Source of the DNA: BOG-234 sp036272235
GTDB taxonomy: Bacteria; Acidobacteriota; Terriglobia; Bryobacterales; Bryobacteraceae
Assembly (NCBI GenBank): GCA_036272235.1
Contig: DATAZF010000039.1
Span: 6,586 to 70,585 of the forward strand
DNA: 64,000 bases
Direction: 5' to 3'
Shown here: in pieces, positions 7,583 to 16,292 of the stretch
How positions within the stretch are numbered: position 1 is the first letter of the stretch
How the letters are laid out: every line of letters starts with the position of its first letter
Notes under the pieces: model-generated
What the model was told of the DNA's origin: nothing
The model's input: only the letters and a program-made list of their open reading frames with translations
Databases searched by the model: none
Program-made: the position numbers and the translations under genes

Positions 7583-8926
7583 ATGTTAGCATCTACCCCG
7601 GAGTTTTACTGCTTTCTTGTACTGGTCTTTCTGGCTTTCTGGCTCTTGCGGCGGTTCCGCATGGCTTGCCTGCTGCTGGTTTGCGCCGCCAATCTCTTCT
7701 TCTATGCCAAGTGGGGGCTGATCTACCTGATCCTTATACCCTGCGCGGCGACGAGCGACTTTTTCATCGGCCGCGCCATTGCTGGAACGCAAAAGCGGAT
7801 AGCCCGCCGCCTGCTCCTCGCCTGCAGTCTCGCCATCAATATCGGCCTGATTATTTCCGGCCGGAGCGGCGGATTAGTACTGCCTCTTAGTCTCTCCTTC
7901 TACGCGTTCCAGGCCCTGACTTACCCAATCGACATCTACCGTGAGGATGCCGCGCCTTCCCCGAGTTATATCCAGTATTTCGCTTCGGTAAGTTTCTTTC
8001 CGACCGCCCTGGCCGGACCGATCACCCGCGTCTCATCCCTGATACCGCAATGGAACTGGAAGGGCGCTGCGCTGCGCAGTGAAGAAGGTAGCCGCGCTCT
8101 CTTTCTCATAGGCCTCGGCCTCGCCAAAAAGTTCCTTATCGCAGACTATCTCGGGAACAACCTGGTGAACCGCGTCTTCGACCTCCCCACCCTCTACTCT
8201 GGCGGGGACGTGCTGGTAGCCGTCTACGCCTATGCGTTTCAGCTCTATTACGATTTTTCCGGCTACAGCGACATCGCCATCGGCGCGGGCCTGCTGCTGG
8301 GAATCCGCCTGCCCGCGAACTTCAACGCCCCCTACCGGGCGGCCAATATCGCCGACTTCTGGCGGCGCTGGCACATCTCTTTCTCGAACTGGCTGCGTGA
8401 CTATCTCTACTTCTCCCTGCCCGGCCCGCGCACGCGTTTCATGCCCTATGTGAACCTGATCCTCACAATGGCACTCGGCGGACTCTGGCACGGGCTGAGC
8501 TGGACCTTCCTGATCTGGGGCTTACTGCACGGAATCGGTCTGGCTACCTTCCGGATCTGGCAAGTCGCCACTAAAAATCGCGCCTCCAGACGCACGATCC
8601 CAGTCGCCGGACCATTGCTGACCTTCCACTTTGTTTTGCTGACGTGGATTTTCTTCCGCGCTGCAAACGTGAATACAGCGCTCAAGATCCTGTCGCAAAT
8701 CGCCACCTTCCGGTTCTCGTTCGACAACACGAGGCCGGCATTCCTGATCGTTCTCGCACTCGGAGCGGCGGCTCACTTCATTCCGAAAACCTGGTATGAA
8801 GGCACTCTTGCAAACTTCACCCGCACTCCGGCGCTTGTCCAGTCCGCCGCCCTGACGTTGCTGCTTGTCACCATCCAGCGAGTGGCCGCAAATGGCGCGG
8901 CGCCGTTCATCTACAGCCGGTTCTGA
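7583..8926 (+). CDS. MBOAT-family membrane O-acyltransferase (AlgI-like)
   Basis: A 447-aa polytopic membrane protein. The MBOAT core is plain: NAPYRAANIADFWRRWHIS (His264), then LTMALGGLWHGLSWTFLIWG with the invariant membrane-embedded His303. The preceding FQLYYDFSGYSDIAIG is also a family signature. These enzymes move acyl groups across or within the inner membrane onto polysaccharide or teichoic substrates (AlgI, PatA, DltB). It is first in a tight run with two SGNH proteins, an acyl carrier protein and a KASIII-like enzyme. I infer that it transfers an acyl group, perhaps delivered by the carrier protein, to a periplasmic or extracellular glycan; the substrate cannot be read from sequence. 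Confidence 0.93.
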   Translation: MLASTPEFYCFLVLVFLAFWLLRRFRMACLLLVCAANLFFYAKWGLIYLILIPCAATSDFFIGRAIAGTQKRIARRLLLACSLAINIGLIISGRSGGLVLPLSLSFYAFQALTYPIDIYREDAAPSPSYIQYFASVSFFPTALAGPITRVSSLIPQWNWKGAALRSEEGSRALFLIGLGLAKKFLIADYLGNNLVNRVFDLPTLYSGGDVLVAVYAYAFQLYYDFSGYSDIAIGAGLLLGIRLPANFNAPYRAANIADFWRRWHISFSNWLRDYLYFSLPGPRTRFMPYVNLILTMALGGLWHGLSWTFLIWGLLHGIGLATFRIWQVATKNRASRRTIPVAGPLLTFHFVLLTWIFFRAANVNTALKILSQIATFRFSFDNTRPAFLIVLALGAAAHFIPKTWYEGTLANFTRTPALVQSAALTLLLVTIQRVAANGAAPFIYSRF

Positions 8927-8929
8927 CGT

Positions 8930-10237
8930 ATGCTTCCCCGCCAGACCACCATCACGATCGGCGCTTTCATTTTGATGGCCGCCGCGCTGCCGCATGGCGT
9001 CCGCCCGGCCCAATTGATCTCGACGCTGACGCTGATCCGGCCTGTCGTTAAACCCATCGTCGTTAAACCGATCGTCGTTAACCCAATCGTTGCCGTGGCC
9101 GGCGCCATTGCAAAACCCTCAATCCCACCACCCGCCGCAGTCATCCCGGATCTCGACGTCCCGCCCGGCAGCCTCGACGCCTTCTACGCGTCGCTGCGCG
9201 AGGACGGCACCACGCGCGTCCTGCACTACGGCGATTCGCCGACGACTGCGGACTCGATCACATCCGATATCCGGCGCCTTCTCCAGCAGCGCTTCGGCGA
9301 TGCCGGCCACGGCTTTGTGTTGATCGCAAAGCCCTGGGCATGGTACGGACATAATGGCATCGGCCTCGACGCCAGGGGCTGGAAGATCGAGCCTGCCAGC
9401 CAGTCGCGCGCTTCCGACGGATTCCACGGTCTCGGCGGCGTCAGCTTTCGCGGCGAGCCCGGCGCTGTCTCGCGCGTAACCCTGCCCGACGCCGCTCACA
9501 CAAAGGTGACCGTCTACTACCTCTCCCAACCTGACGGCGGAACTTTTGCGCTTCACGCGAAGGGTACAAGTAGAGATACGAATATAGGAGAGGTGGATAC
9601 TGCAGACGACAAAAAGCCCGGCTTCGCCGAGTTCGCCCTCCCACCTGGAACGATCACCATCGAGTTGACCGTCTCCAGCGGAAACGTCCGCCTTTTCGGC
9701 TACCGCTTCGACAAGAAGCGCCCTGGCGTCCAGTACAGTAGTCTCGGGGTGAACGGCGCGCAGGTCCAGATGGTACTTCGCTATTTCGAGCCGCACCAGT
9801 GGACCGCGGCACTGCGCCACGAGGATCCGGCTTTGGTTGTGCTCAACTACGGCACGAATGAAAGTATCTTCCCGGCTTACGTCGAGAACCAGTATCCCGA
9901 TGAGTTGCGTAAAGTCATCGCGCGCGTCCGGGAGGCGCTGCCGAAGGCTTCGATACTGCTGATGGGTCCGATGGATCGCGGAGTCATGGATGCCTCGGGC
10001 GAAATCACCACGCCGGAATCACTGGAGAAGTTGATCGAAGTCCAGAAGGCGGTTGCGGCCGAGACCGGCTGCGCGTTCTTCAACACCTTTCACGCCATGG
10101 GCGGCGCGGGTACCATGGGCCGCTGGTATCACGCCGAGCCGCGACTGGTCAGCGCCGACTTCATGCATCCGTTACCGGCAGGCGCGGCAAAGGTGGGCGC
10201 GCTCTTCGAAGAAGCCCTGGTCGCCGGCTACCGATGA
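8930..10237 (+). CDS. SGNH/GDSL-type hydrolase-fold protein, exported (first copy)
   Basis: A 435-aa protein starting 3 nt after the MBOAT stop, with an N-terminal hydrophobic segment. A low-complexity linker with VVKPI-type repeats follows (about residues 39-53). The SGNH blocks are present: VLHYGDSPTT (Ser nucleophile), GVNGAQ (Gly), VVLNYGTNES (Asn) and SADFMHP (Asp-x-x-His). A jelly-roll-like insertion sits between blocks I and II. In alginate and peptidoglycan O-acetylation, SGNH-fold partners (AlgX, AlgJ, PatB) complete acyl transfer outside the membrane. I infer the same here. It overlaps the next, homologous gene by 4 bp. Confidence 0.85.
   Translation: MLPRQTTITIGAFILMAAALPHGVRPAQLISTLTLIRPVVKPIVVKPIVVNPIVAVAGAIAKPSIPPPAAVIPDLDVPPGSLDAFYASLREDGTTRVLHYGDSPTTADSITSDIRRLLQQRFGDAGHGFVLIAKPWAWYGHNGIGLDARGWKIEPASQSRASDGFHGLGGVSFRGEPGAVSRVTLPDAAHTKVTVYYLSQPDGGTFALHAKGTSRDTNIGEVDTADDKKPGFAEFALPPGTITIELTVSSGNVRLFGYRFDKKRPGVQYSSLGVNGAQVQMVLRYFEPHQWTAALRHEDPALVVLNYGTNESIFPAYVENQYPDELRKVIARVREALPKASILLMGPMDRGVMDASGEITTPESLEKLIEVQKAVAAETGCAFFNTFHAMGGAGTMGRWYHAEPRLVSADFMHPLPAGAAKVGALFEEALVAGYR
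9044..9088 (+). repeat. Three tandem 15-bp repeats inside the first SGNH gene
   Basis: Units GTCGTTAAACCCATC, GTCGTTAAACCGATC and GTCGTTAACCCAATC encode the linker VVKPI-VVKPI-VVNPI. The copies are nearly identical, which suggests recent slippage expansion and possible length variation between strains. Confidence 0.9.
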
Positions 10238-11529
10238 CAAGCCATGTACCCCCGGCGATTTTGTCGCCGGCGTTCTTACTGAAGAAGAGTCAGCCGCGGC
10301 AAGACTGCCGTCGCTACATTGCTTTCCTGCTCGTCGTCTCCATTTGTTCCGCGGCCGCCCCGCCCCCGAAAAAGCGTAAACGCGCCGCTGCCCCTGCCAT
10401 CTCGGCCGCTGCCCGCAAAGCCGCCCGCGAGGAAATCGAATCCCGAATCGCAGCCGCTAGTGAAACGCGCATCGAAAACCCTGGTGCCCTCGCGGCCTTC
10501 TTCGCATCGCTTCAGGAAGGCGATCCGGTCCACATCCTCCAGTTCGGCGATTCCCACACTGCCTCCGACGACTGGGCCAATGTCATGCGTATCGCGGTCC
10601 AGTCCAAATATGGCGACGGAGGCCCCGGCTTCATCCAGGCGGGCCACCCGTATCGCGGATACCGCCGCTTCGACGCTTCCGGCGCCAACTCCCCTGGCTG
10701 GAAAACGGAAGGCACCATGGCACTGCGCGGCGATCCCGACCAGGGGCTAAGCGGCATCAGCATCTCAACGCAGGCCGCGGGTCAGACGGTCACCTTGACC
10801 GCCTCCGGCGCGGCTCTCGAAATCTTCTATCTGCAGCAGCCCGGCGGAGGCCAGGTCGAATTGACCATCGATGGCCAAACCGCCGGGGCGTTTGGGACCA
10901 GCGGCGATCTCGGACCCGGCCATTCCGAATATTCGCTCTCCCCGGGCTCGCACGAACTCAAACTGCGGACACTCAACTTCGCCCCCGTCCGCCTCTTCGG
11001 CTGGGCCCTCGACAACGACAAAGGCGTGACCGTCGAGACGCTCGGCATCAACGGCGCGCAGGCCAATGTACTGCTCGGCTGGAACGAGAGCCTCTGGGCC
11101 GACGAGCTCAATCAGCGCAATCCCTCGCTGGTTCTGCTGGCATACGGGACCAACGAGGCCAACAGCCGTACATGGACCGCCGAGCAGTACCGCGCAGATC
11201 TCACCGCGGTCATCGAGCGCATCCGCCACGCCACGCCGGCCGTTTCCATCCTGATGATCGGGCCGCCGGACTGCGGCAGGCTCCGGCCGCTGCTGCATCT
11301 TTCCGAAGTCATCGACATCCAGCGCGAGCTTGCCCGCAAGCTGAACGTGGCGTTCTGGGACTGGCGCCTGCACATGGGTGGTCCCGGCATTATGAAACGC
11401 TGGGTGGTCGCGGGCCTCGCGCAGGCCGATTACATCCACCTCACGTCCGACGGCTACCGCAGGCTCGGCAAAATGGTATTCGACACAGTGTTCTATGAGC
11501 AAACAGGACAAAATAGCGGAAATCGTTAA
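10234..11529 (+). CDS. SGNH/GDSL-type hydrolase-fold protein, exported (second copy)
   Basis: A 431-aa protein paralogous to the preceding gene. A hydrophobic segment (about residues 30-42, YIAFLLVVSICSA) precedes a Lys/Arg/Ala-rich stretch. The catalytic blocks are ILQFGDSHTASDDW (Ser), GINGAQ, LLAYGTNEAN (Asn) and ADYIHLT (Asp-x-x-His). ATGA overlap joins it to the first copy, and its 3' end overlaps the carrier-protein gene by 35 bp, so translation of all three is likely coupled. Two consecutive SGNH proteins could handle sequential steps (acceptor binding and acyl transfer) or different acceptor sites; that division is inference. Confidence 0.85.
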   Translation: MTSHVPPAILSPAFLLKKSQPRQDCRRYIAFLLVVSICSAAAPPPKKRKRAAAPAISAAARKAAREEIESRIAAASETRIENPGALAAFFASLQEGDPVHILQFGDSHTASDDWANVMRIAVQSKYGDGGPGFIQAGHPYRGYRRFDASGANSPGWKTEGTMALRGDPDQGLSGISISTQAAGQTVTLTASGAALEIFYLQQPGGGQVELTIDGQTAGAFGTSGDLGPGHSEYSLSPGSHELKLRTLNFAPVRLFGWALDNDKGVTVETLGINGAQANVLLGWNESLWADELNQRNPSLVLLAYGTNEANSRTWTAEQYRADLTAVIERIRHATPAVSILMIGPPDCGRLRPLLHLSEVIDIQRELARKLNVAFWDWRLHMGGPGIMKRWVVAGLAQADYIHLTSDGYRRLGKMVFDTVFYEQTGQNSGNR

Positions 11530-11743
11530 GCGCGTTTCGAAGAAGCCCGCTGCGCCCGATCCGGAGGAGTCGCTCTTCGACTCCGGCTATCTGGATTCCT
11601 TCGCCCTGACGGATATGGTGACGGAATTGGAGCACGAGTTCGGACTGAAGATCCCCGACTCCGACCTGAACCCGCGCCGGTTCGAATCGATTGCCCGCAT
11701 CGAGCGCTATCTGGACAGCAAAGGCAACCTGGCAGGAGCCTGA
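11495..11743 (+). CDS. Acyl carrier protein, DltC-like in size and motif
   Basis: An 82-aa acidic four-helix carrier protein. The phosphopantetheine site is Ser35 in LFDSGYLDSFALTD, followed by the recognition helix LEHEFGLKIPDSDLNPRRF. The hydrophobic spacing and the form 'GYLDS' resemble DltC and polyketide-type carriers more than FabACP, whose motif is DSLD. It starts inside the end of the second SGNH gene. Its place between an MBOAT/SGNH set and a KASIII-like gene suggests it carries the acyl donor for surface modification rather than serving fatty-acid synthesis; no adenylating ligase gene is adjacent. Confidence 0.88.
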   Translation: MSKQDKIAEIVKRVSKKPAAPDPEESLFDSGYLDSFALTDMVTELEHEFGLKIPDSDLNPRRFESIARIERYLDSKGNLAGA

Positions 11744-11763
11744 AAAAGGCAGCAAGCTTCTGG

Positions 11764-11805
11764 TGGGGCCGGCCGTTTGGGCTGCCAGGCGGCCGACCAC
11801 CCCAT
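11764..11805 (+). other. Imperfect GC-rich hairpin between ACP and KASIII-like genes
   Basis: GGCCGGCCG (about 11768-11776) can pair with CGGCCGACC (about 11791-11799) with one mismatch, in the 86-bp gap after the carrier-protein gene. No T-tract follows immediately. It may set the ratio of upstream to downstream expression, or do nothing. Confidence 0.3.
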
Positions 11806-11829
11806 TAACTCTTCTTACAGGACGTCCAA

Positions 11830-12756
11830 TTGGCTTCGTTTCTCTCTTTCGGCCGTTACCTCCCCGAGCGAATCCTCGGTAACGACGAACTTTCCCGAAC
11901 CCTAGGCTGCGATCCGGAGTGGATCCTTCAGGCGACCGGCATTGAAGAGCGTCGCATCGCCGGCCCCGCGGAAACCGTCGCCGACCTCGGAGTCCAGGCA
12001 GCGCAGGATTGCCTCCGGAACCAGCGCTCGCCGAAAATCGGCCTGATCATTGCAGCCTCGGGATCATCCGAGCGCCGCTTCCCCGGCCCTGCCGCTGAGA
12101 TCGGTCACAAGCTCGGACTCTCCGGGGTGCCCGCGATCGATCTGCCGCTCGCCAGTGCGGGCTCGCTATTCGCCATATCCCTCGCCGCGCATCTCGCGCC
12201 AGCCTGTGGAACGGTCCTCGTAGTGGCGGCGGAGAAAATGTCCGGACCGGCCGCCGCCGCACCGGTCGACAGGAACACCGCCATCCTCTTTGGTGACGGT
12301 GCGGGGGCATGCCTCATCTCAACCGAATCCGCGGGACTCCAAATCCTGGATTCCGCCCTCCACTCGGACGGCGCCAATACCGCCGCCTTGCATCTCGAAC
12401 TCTCCGGACCTGTCCAGATGAACGGCATGGCCGTGATCCGCCATGCCACCCGCCGCCTCCCCGAAGTCATTCTGGAAGTGCTCGAGCGAAATCAGGTCCG
12501 CGCCGCGGATGTCAGCGCCTTCGTTATGCATCAGGCGAATCAGAACCTGATCGACCGAGTGGCCAGAACCCTCGATGCGCCCTCGGGGCGTTTCTATTCG
12601 AACATCCGGCGCTACGGAAACACCTCGTCAGCCTCGATGCTGATCGCGGCTGCGGAATGGCGCGAGCAGGCCCAATTCCCGGCGGGCGACACGGTCTGCT
12701 TCGCAACGTTCGGCGCGGGATTTCATTGGGGCGCGCTCCTCGCTCGTGAGCGCTGA
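11830..12756 (+). CDS. KASIII (FabH)-like protein with Ser in place of the catalytic Cys
   Basis: A 308-aa protein with a TTG start at 11830 supported by AGGA seven bases upstream (11819-11822). The whole FabH fold is recognisable: WILQATGIEERRI, ILFGDGAGACLIS, FVMHQANQNLIDRV (His234), RYGNTSSASM (Asn264) and the terminal GAGFHWGALL. At the nucleophile position, where FabH has ACAGF, this protein reads ASAGS, with Ser109 (AGT, 12154-12156) in place of Cys. From family knowledge, Ser-type KASIII homologues such as DpsC act in acyl selection or transfer. I infer an acyltransferase loading or unloading the neighbouring carrier protein, not a housekeeping fatty-acid initiator. Confidence 0.87.
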   Translation: MASFLSFGRYLPERILGNDELSRTLGCDPEWILQATGIEERRIAGPAETVADLGVQAAQDCLRNQRSPKIGLIIAASGSSERRFPGPAAEIGHKLGLSGVPAIDLPLASAGSLFAISLAAHLAPACGTVLVVAAEKMSGPAAAAPVDRNTAILFGDGAGACLISTESAGLQILDSALHSDGANTAALHLELSGPVQMNGMAVIRHATRRLPEVILEVLERNQVRAADVSAFVMHQANQNLIDRVARTLDAPSGRFYSNIRRYGNTSSASMLIAAAEWREQAQFPAGDTVCFATFGAGFHWGALLARER

Positions 12757-12825
12757 ATCGGCTTCGTTCTTTCAAGCTTGCTTTGAGACCACCGCCGCCG
12801 CTCTCAAGTCCTTCAATTCAAAGAC

Positions 12826-12849
12826 CTCGTTGTCAAACTCGTTGTCAAA
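12826..12849. repeat. Tandem 12-bp direct repeat upstream of TonB receptor
   Basis: CTCGTTGTCAAA occurs twice with no spacer in the roughly 290-bp gap between the KASIII-like gene and the TonB receptor. One 12-bp period is close to one helical turn, which would suit a regulator binding side by side. Apart from this I see nothing definite in 12757-13050. Confidence 0.7.
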
Positions 12850-13050
12850 AAAGAACAGCGCTCCCCTGCATTGATCGGCATAGGGGCTGCGATCACCCCG
12901 CCGACAAACCCGAAAGGCGAGCGGAACCAGCCTTTCCCACCTGTGTTCGCGCTCCCGCGGCGCCCCAAAACGGGACTAAAGAAATCGTCCGTCACATCGA
13001 TAAGTCCTTTATGAATGTCGCGAGGGAGGCACGTGTGTCAGCGGAGCCTT

Positions 13051-16000
13051 ATGCAACCCTTTAGCCGGTCGTTGGCCTTGGGATTTTTCCTCGTGTCCCT
13101 CGCTCCGGGTCAGGTTTCGGGTGGCGCCTTCCGCGGCGAGGTGCGCGACGCCTCGCAGGCGGTCGTGGAACACGCAAAGGTCGAGATCAGGTCGCGGGAC
13201 AACGGCATGCGGACGATCGCCGAGTCCAATCGCGATGGCCTGTATGTATCGCCGAATCTGATTCCAGGCTCCTATTTACTGAGCGTCGCGAGACAGGGTT
13301 TCGAAACCGAGGTATTTGGGCCGGTGGTTCTCGACGTCAACCAGACCGTGCGCGTGGACTTCGCGTTGAAGCCAGGCAATGTCAGTGAATCGATTGAAGT
13401 CAAGGCGGCGCCGGAGCAGTTGCTGGCCACGGAGAACGCCCAGATGTCACAGGTGATCGGCGCCAAACAGGTCGCGGAAATGCCATTGAACGGCCGCAGC
13501 TGGCAGCAACTGATCGCGCTCGACGCCGGCGTCAATCCAGGCGCGCCCGGCGAGAGCGGCTCCCCGAATCCAGTAAATGTGAACGGGCAGCGCACCAAGG
13601 CCAATCTGTTTCTGGTGGATGGCGTCTCGGTGACTTCGTCCGAGCAGGGGCGGGGCAACGGTTTCAACATGCCGCTCGATGCCATCGGGGAATTCTCCGT
13701 GCAATCAGGCGCCTATTCGGCCGAGTTTGGTGACGTAGCCGGAGGCGTGATCAATCTGCAGTCGAAATCGGGCGGCAACCAGTGGCACGGTGGCCTGTTC
13801 GAATTTTTCCGCAACGATGCCATGGATGCGGCGAATTTCTTCTCCAATGCGACAGGGCAGCCGCGGAATCCGCTGCGGTACAACCAGTTCGGCGGGTCTG
13901 CCGGTGGACCGATCCGCCGCGACAAGACCTTCGTGTTCGCCGACTACCAGGGAACGCTGGCGCACAGTGCCGTCCCGCTGCTGACGAGCCTGCCGTCTTC
14001 CGACCAACGGAGCGGAAATTTCTCGGGGTTGACCGCCGGAGGGGCAGTTGTACCCATCTATGATCCAGGCGCGGCATCGGTGATACGCGCGCCGTTCCCC
14101 AATAACACCATCCCGGCCAGCCGCATCGATCCGGCGGCCGCAGCTATAACGGCGCTGCTGCCGCAGCCCAACCAGTTCGACAATAACGGCCAGCCCCTGC
14201 CGTTCAACAACTATGCGGTAACCCGCACCAGTACTTCCTCCGCGCATTCGTTCGATATACGAGTCGATCACCAGTTCTCGGCCGGGAACACGATCTTCGT
14301 CAGGCATTCCTTCCAGAACTCGGACGCTGTCCTGCCATCGCTTTTCGGACTTCCGCTGGGAGGTCCTCCGTCGCTCGACGGCACCTCGCTCGCGCGCAAT
14401 CAGAACACCAGCGTCGGACACATACATCAATTCAATGGCGATCTGTTTCATGAGCTCCGGATCGGCTTCAACCGCCAGACGAGTTCGCTCACGCAGGAGG
14501 ATTACGGGCAGAATCTTTCGCAGAAATTCGGCATTCCCGGTATCAACCAAAGCCCGGAAACGTCCGGACTCTCCAGCCTCAACATCACCGGGCTCTTTAG
14601 TGTCGGCGGCAGCATTCTCACGCCTCTGCGGCTGGCTACCACCGGGTGGAATTTCAGCGAAAAACTGACGTGGGCGAAAGGCCGGCACCTCGTCCACTTC
14701 GGCTTCGACTACCAGTACGAAATGGGCAGCAGCGGTTATCTGGTTTACGGCCGCGGCTACTACACGTTTCTCAATCTTTCGACCAGCAGCGCTGTCGGGA
14801 CGCCCGGCGGCAACGCGTTCGCGAGCTTTCTGGTGGGCGCGCCCTTTCAGGTTCTGCGTGACGAATTCCCCCCGGGTCTGGTCGGAATGATCTCCTCTCG
14901 TTATGGGTTCTATGCACAGGACGATGTGAAGCTTACGCCCCGGCTGACGCTGAACCTCGGTGCGCGTTACGACATCATGCCTTACGCGCGCGAGATGCAC
15001 GACCGGCTCTCCAACTTCGATCCGGCTACCGGAACACTATTGCTCGCGGGGGTGAACACGAACCCACGGCTCGTGAATACCGATTACAAGGACCTCGCCC
15101 CACGCATCGGCCTCGCCTGGGCTCCCGGCGGCGATTCGCGGACCGTGATCCGCGCCGGTTATGGCATTGGGTTTGTGGATCCGGTGGGGAGCGCGGGGGT
15201 CCTGAACAGCAATCAGTTCAACATCCCTTTCTACCTCGTCAGCAGCATCACGCAGTTTCCATACACGGCCCCGGCTTACACGCTCAGCGGCGCGCTGCCG
15301 GGTCTGGTGATGCCCCCCGTAACGGCTCCGACAGGCAACCAGCGCTACATCGTGCCCACGGATGGCAATCAATATTCGCAGACGTGGAGCCTGGGTATTC
15401 AACGGGCGCTGACGGCGTCTTCGATATTCGAAATCGCCTATGTCGGGACCAGCGGCAACCGGCTGCTGACGGCATCCAACATCAACGCGGGTGCGCCGGG
15501 CGCGACAAATCCCGTGACGAGGCGCCCCTTCGGCTCGGCCCTGGCCGAGGTGCGTGAACTCTCGAATAGCGCCCATTCGACTTATCAAAGCCTGCAGGTC
15601 AAAGCGGAGCGGCGGTTTTCCAGAGGGCTCTTCTTTCTCGCTTCGTGGACGTGGTCCAAGTCGATCGATGATCAAAGCAACGGCACCGATAATTCGGCGG
15701 CCAGCGGGCAGTATCCGCAAAATCCGGCGAACCCGAGTCTTGACCGCGGCCTGTCGAGCTTCGACCGCACGCACCGCGTTGTCGCCAGTGCAGTGTGGGA
15801 GATTCCCTATCTCCGCACAAATGCCTTCGGCGACGGCGTCCTTAAGGGCTGGCAGTTGAGCGGAATCCTGACGGCTGAGACGGGGTCGCCTTTCAGTGTC
15901 CTGATGAATTGCGCGGACGTCAATGCCGAAGGAAACAACTGCCGCCCCAACCTCGTTCAGAGCCCCGTACTTCCATCCGGCCAGCAATCGATCGCGCGCT

Positions 16001-16290
16001 GGTTCGACACCAGCGCTTTTGCGATTCCGAACCCGCAGGCTTACGGCAATGCCGGCCGGAATATCCTGCGCGCGCCGGGACTTACTGACATCGATCTCGC
16101 GCTCGCGAGATCGTTCCGCTGGAGAGCGGACGAAACGCGCCGCCTCGCGATTCGGGGAGAATTCTTCAACGTCCTGAACCATACCAATTTCGGGTTACCG
16201 GTCAATTCCATCGATTCTCCGGCGCTGGGCTCCATTGCCTCGGCGGGCCCCGGCCGCGTCATCCAACTTGGCGCGCGACTGGAATTTTAG
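13051..16290 (+). CDS. Oar-like TonB-dependent receptor with carboxypeptidase-regulatory N-domain
   Basis: About 1079 aa. I prefer ATG 13051 because it opens a clean signal peptide (MQPFSRSLALGFFLVSLAPG) with GGAG just upstream; an in-frame ATG at 13015 adds 12 polar residues. After the signal comes a CarboxypepD_reg domain (GAFRGEVRDASQAVVEHAKV...SYLLSVARQGFE). Then comes a plug domain (QVIGAKQVAEMPLNGRSWQQL, NLFLVDGVSV, FSVQSGAYSAEFG) and a 22-strand-type barrel ending in LGARLEF. Oar-type receptors are very numerous in Acidobacteria and are thought to take up large substrates. The next gene starts 2 nt after the stop, tying this receptor to a signalling pair. Confidence 0.92.
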   Translation: MQPFSRSLALGFFLVSLAPGQVSGGAFRGEVRDASQAVVEHAKVEIRSRDNGMRTIAESNRDGLYVSPNLIPGSYLLSVARQGFETEVFGPVVLDVNQTVRVDFALKPGNVSESIEVKAAPEQLLATENAQMSQVIGAKQVAEMPLNGRSWQQLIALDAGVNPGAPGESGSPNPVNVNGQRTKANLFLVDGVSVTSSEQGRGNGFNMPLDAIGEFSVQSGAYSAEFGDVAGGVINLQSKSGGNQWHGGLFEFFRNDAMDAANFFSNATGQPRNPLRYNQFGGSAGGPIRRDKTFVFADYQGTLAHSAVPLLTSLPSSDQRSGNFSGLTAGGAVVPIYDPGAASVIRAPFPNNTIPASRIDPAAAAITALLPQPNQFDNNGQPLPFNNYAVTRTSTSSAHSFDIRVDHQFSAGNTIFVRHSFQNSDAVLPSLFGLPLGGPPSLDGTSLARNQNTSVGHIHQFNGDLFHELRIGFNRQTSSLTQEDYGQNLSQKFGIPGINQSPETSGLSSLNITGLFSVGGSILTPLRLATTGWNFSEKLTWAKGRHLVHFGFDYQYEMGSSGYLVYGRGYYTFLNLSTSSAVGTPGGNAFASFLVGAPFQVLRDEFPPGLVGMISSRYGFYAQDDVKLTPRLTLNLGARYDIMPYAREMHDRLSNFDPATGTLLLAGVNTNPRLVNTDYKDLAPRIGLAWAPGGDSRTVIRAGYGIGFVDPVGSAGVLNSNQFNIPFYLVSSITQFPYTAPAYTLSGALPGLVMPPVTAPTGNQRYIVPTDGNQYSQTWSLGIQRALTASSIFEIAYVGTSGNRLLTASNINAGAPGATNPVTRRPFGSALAEVRELSNSAHSTYQSLQVKAERRFSRGLFFLASWTWSKSIDDQSNGTDNSAASGQYPQNPANPSLDRGLSSFDRTHRVVASAVWEIPYLRTNAFGDGVLKGWQLSGILTAETGSPFSVLMNCADVNAEGNNCRPNLVQSPVLPSGQQSIARWFDTSAFAIPNPQAYGNAGRNILRAPGLTDIDLALARSFRWRADETRRLAIRGEFFNVLNHTNFGLPVNSIDSPALGSIASAGPGRVIQLGARLEF

Positions 16291-16292
16291 TC

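Noticed and set aside
9044..9088. Possible CRISPR-like array
   Set aside because: The 15-bp units are directly adjacent, have no spacers and sit in frame inside a coding region.
11830..12756. Housekeeping FabH
   Set aside because: The catalytic Cys is Ser and the gene sits in an MBOAT/SGNH/ACP run rather than with fabD, fabG or plsX.
12826..12849. Attachment site or insertion-sequence target duplication
   Set aside because: The copies are adjacent with nothing between them, and no integrase or transposase gene lies nearby.
13705..15000. 431-codon minus-strand frame
   Set aside because: Lies wholly within the TonB receptor gene; Arg/Val/Glu-rich composition typical of antisense frames in GC-rich DNA.
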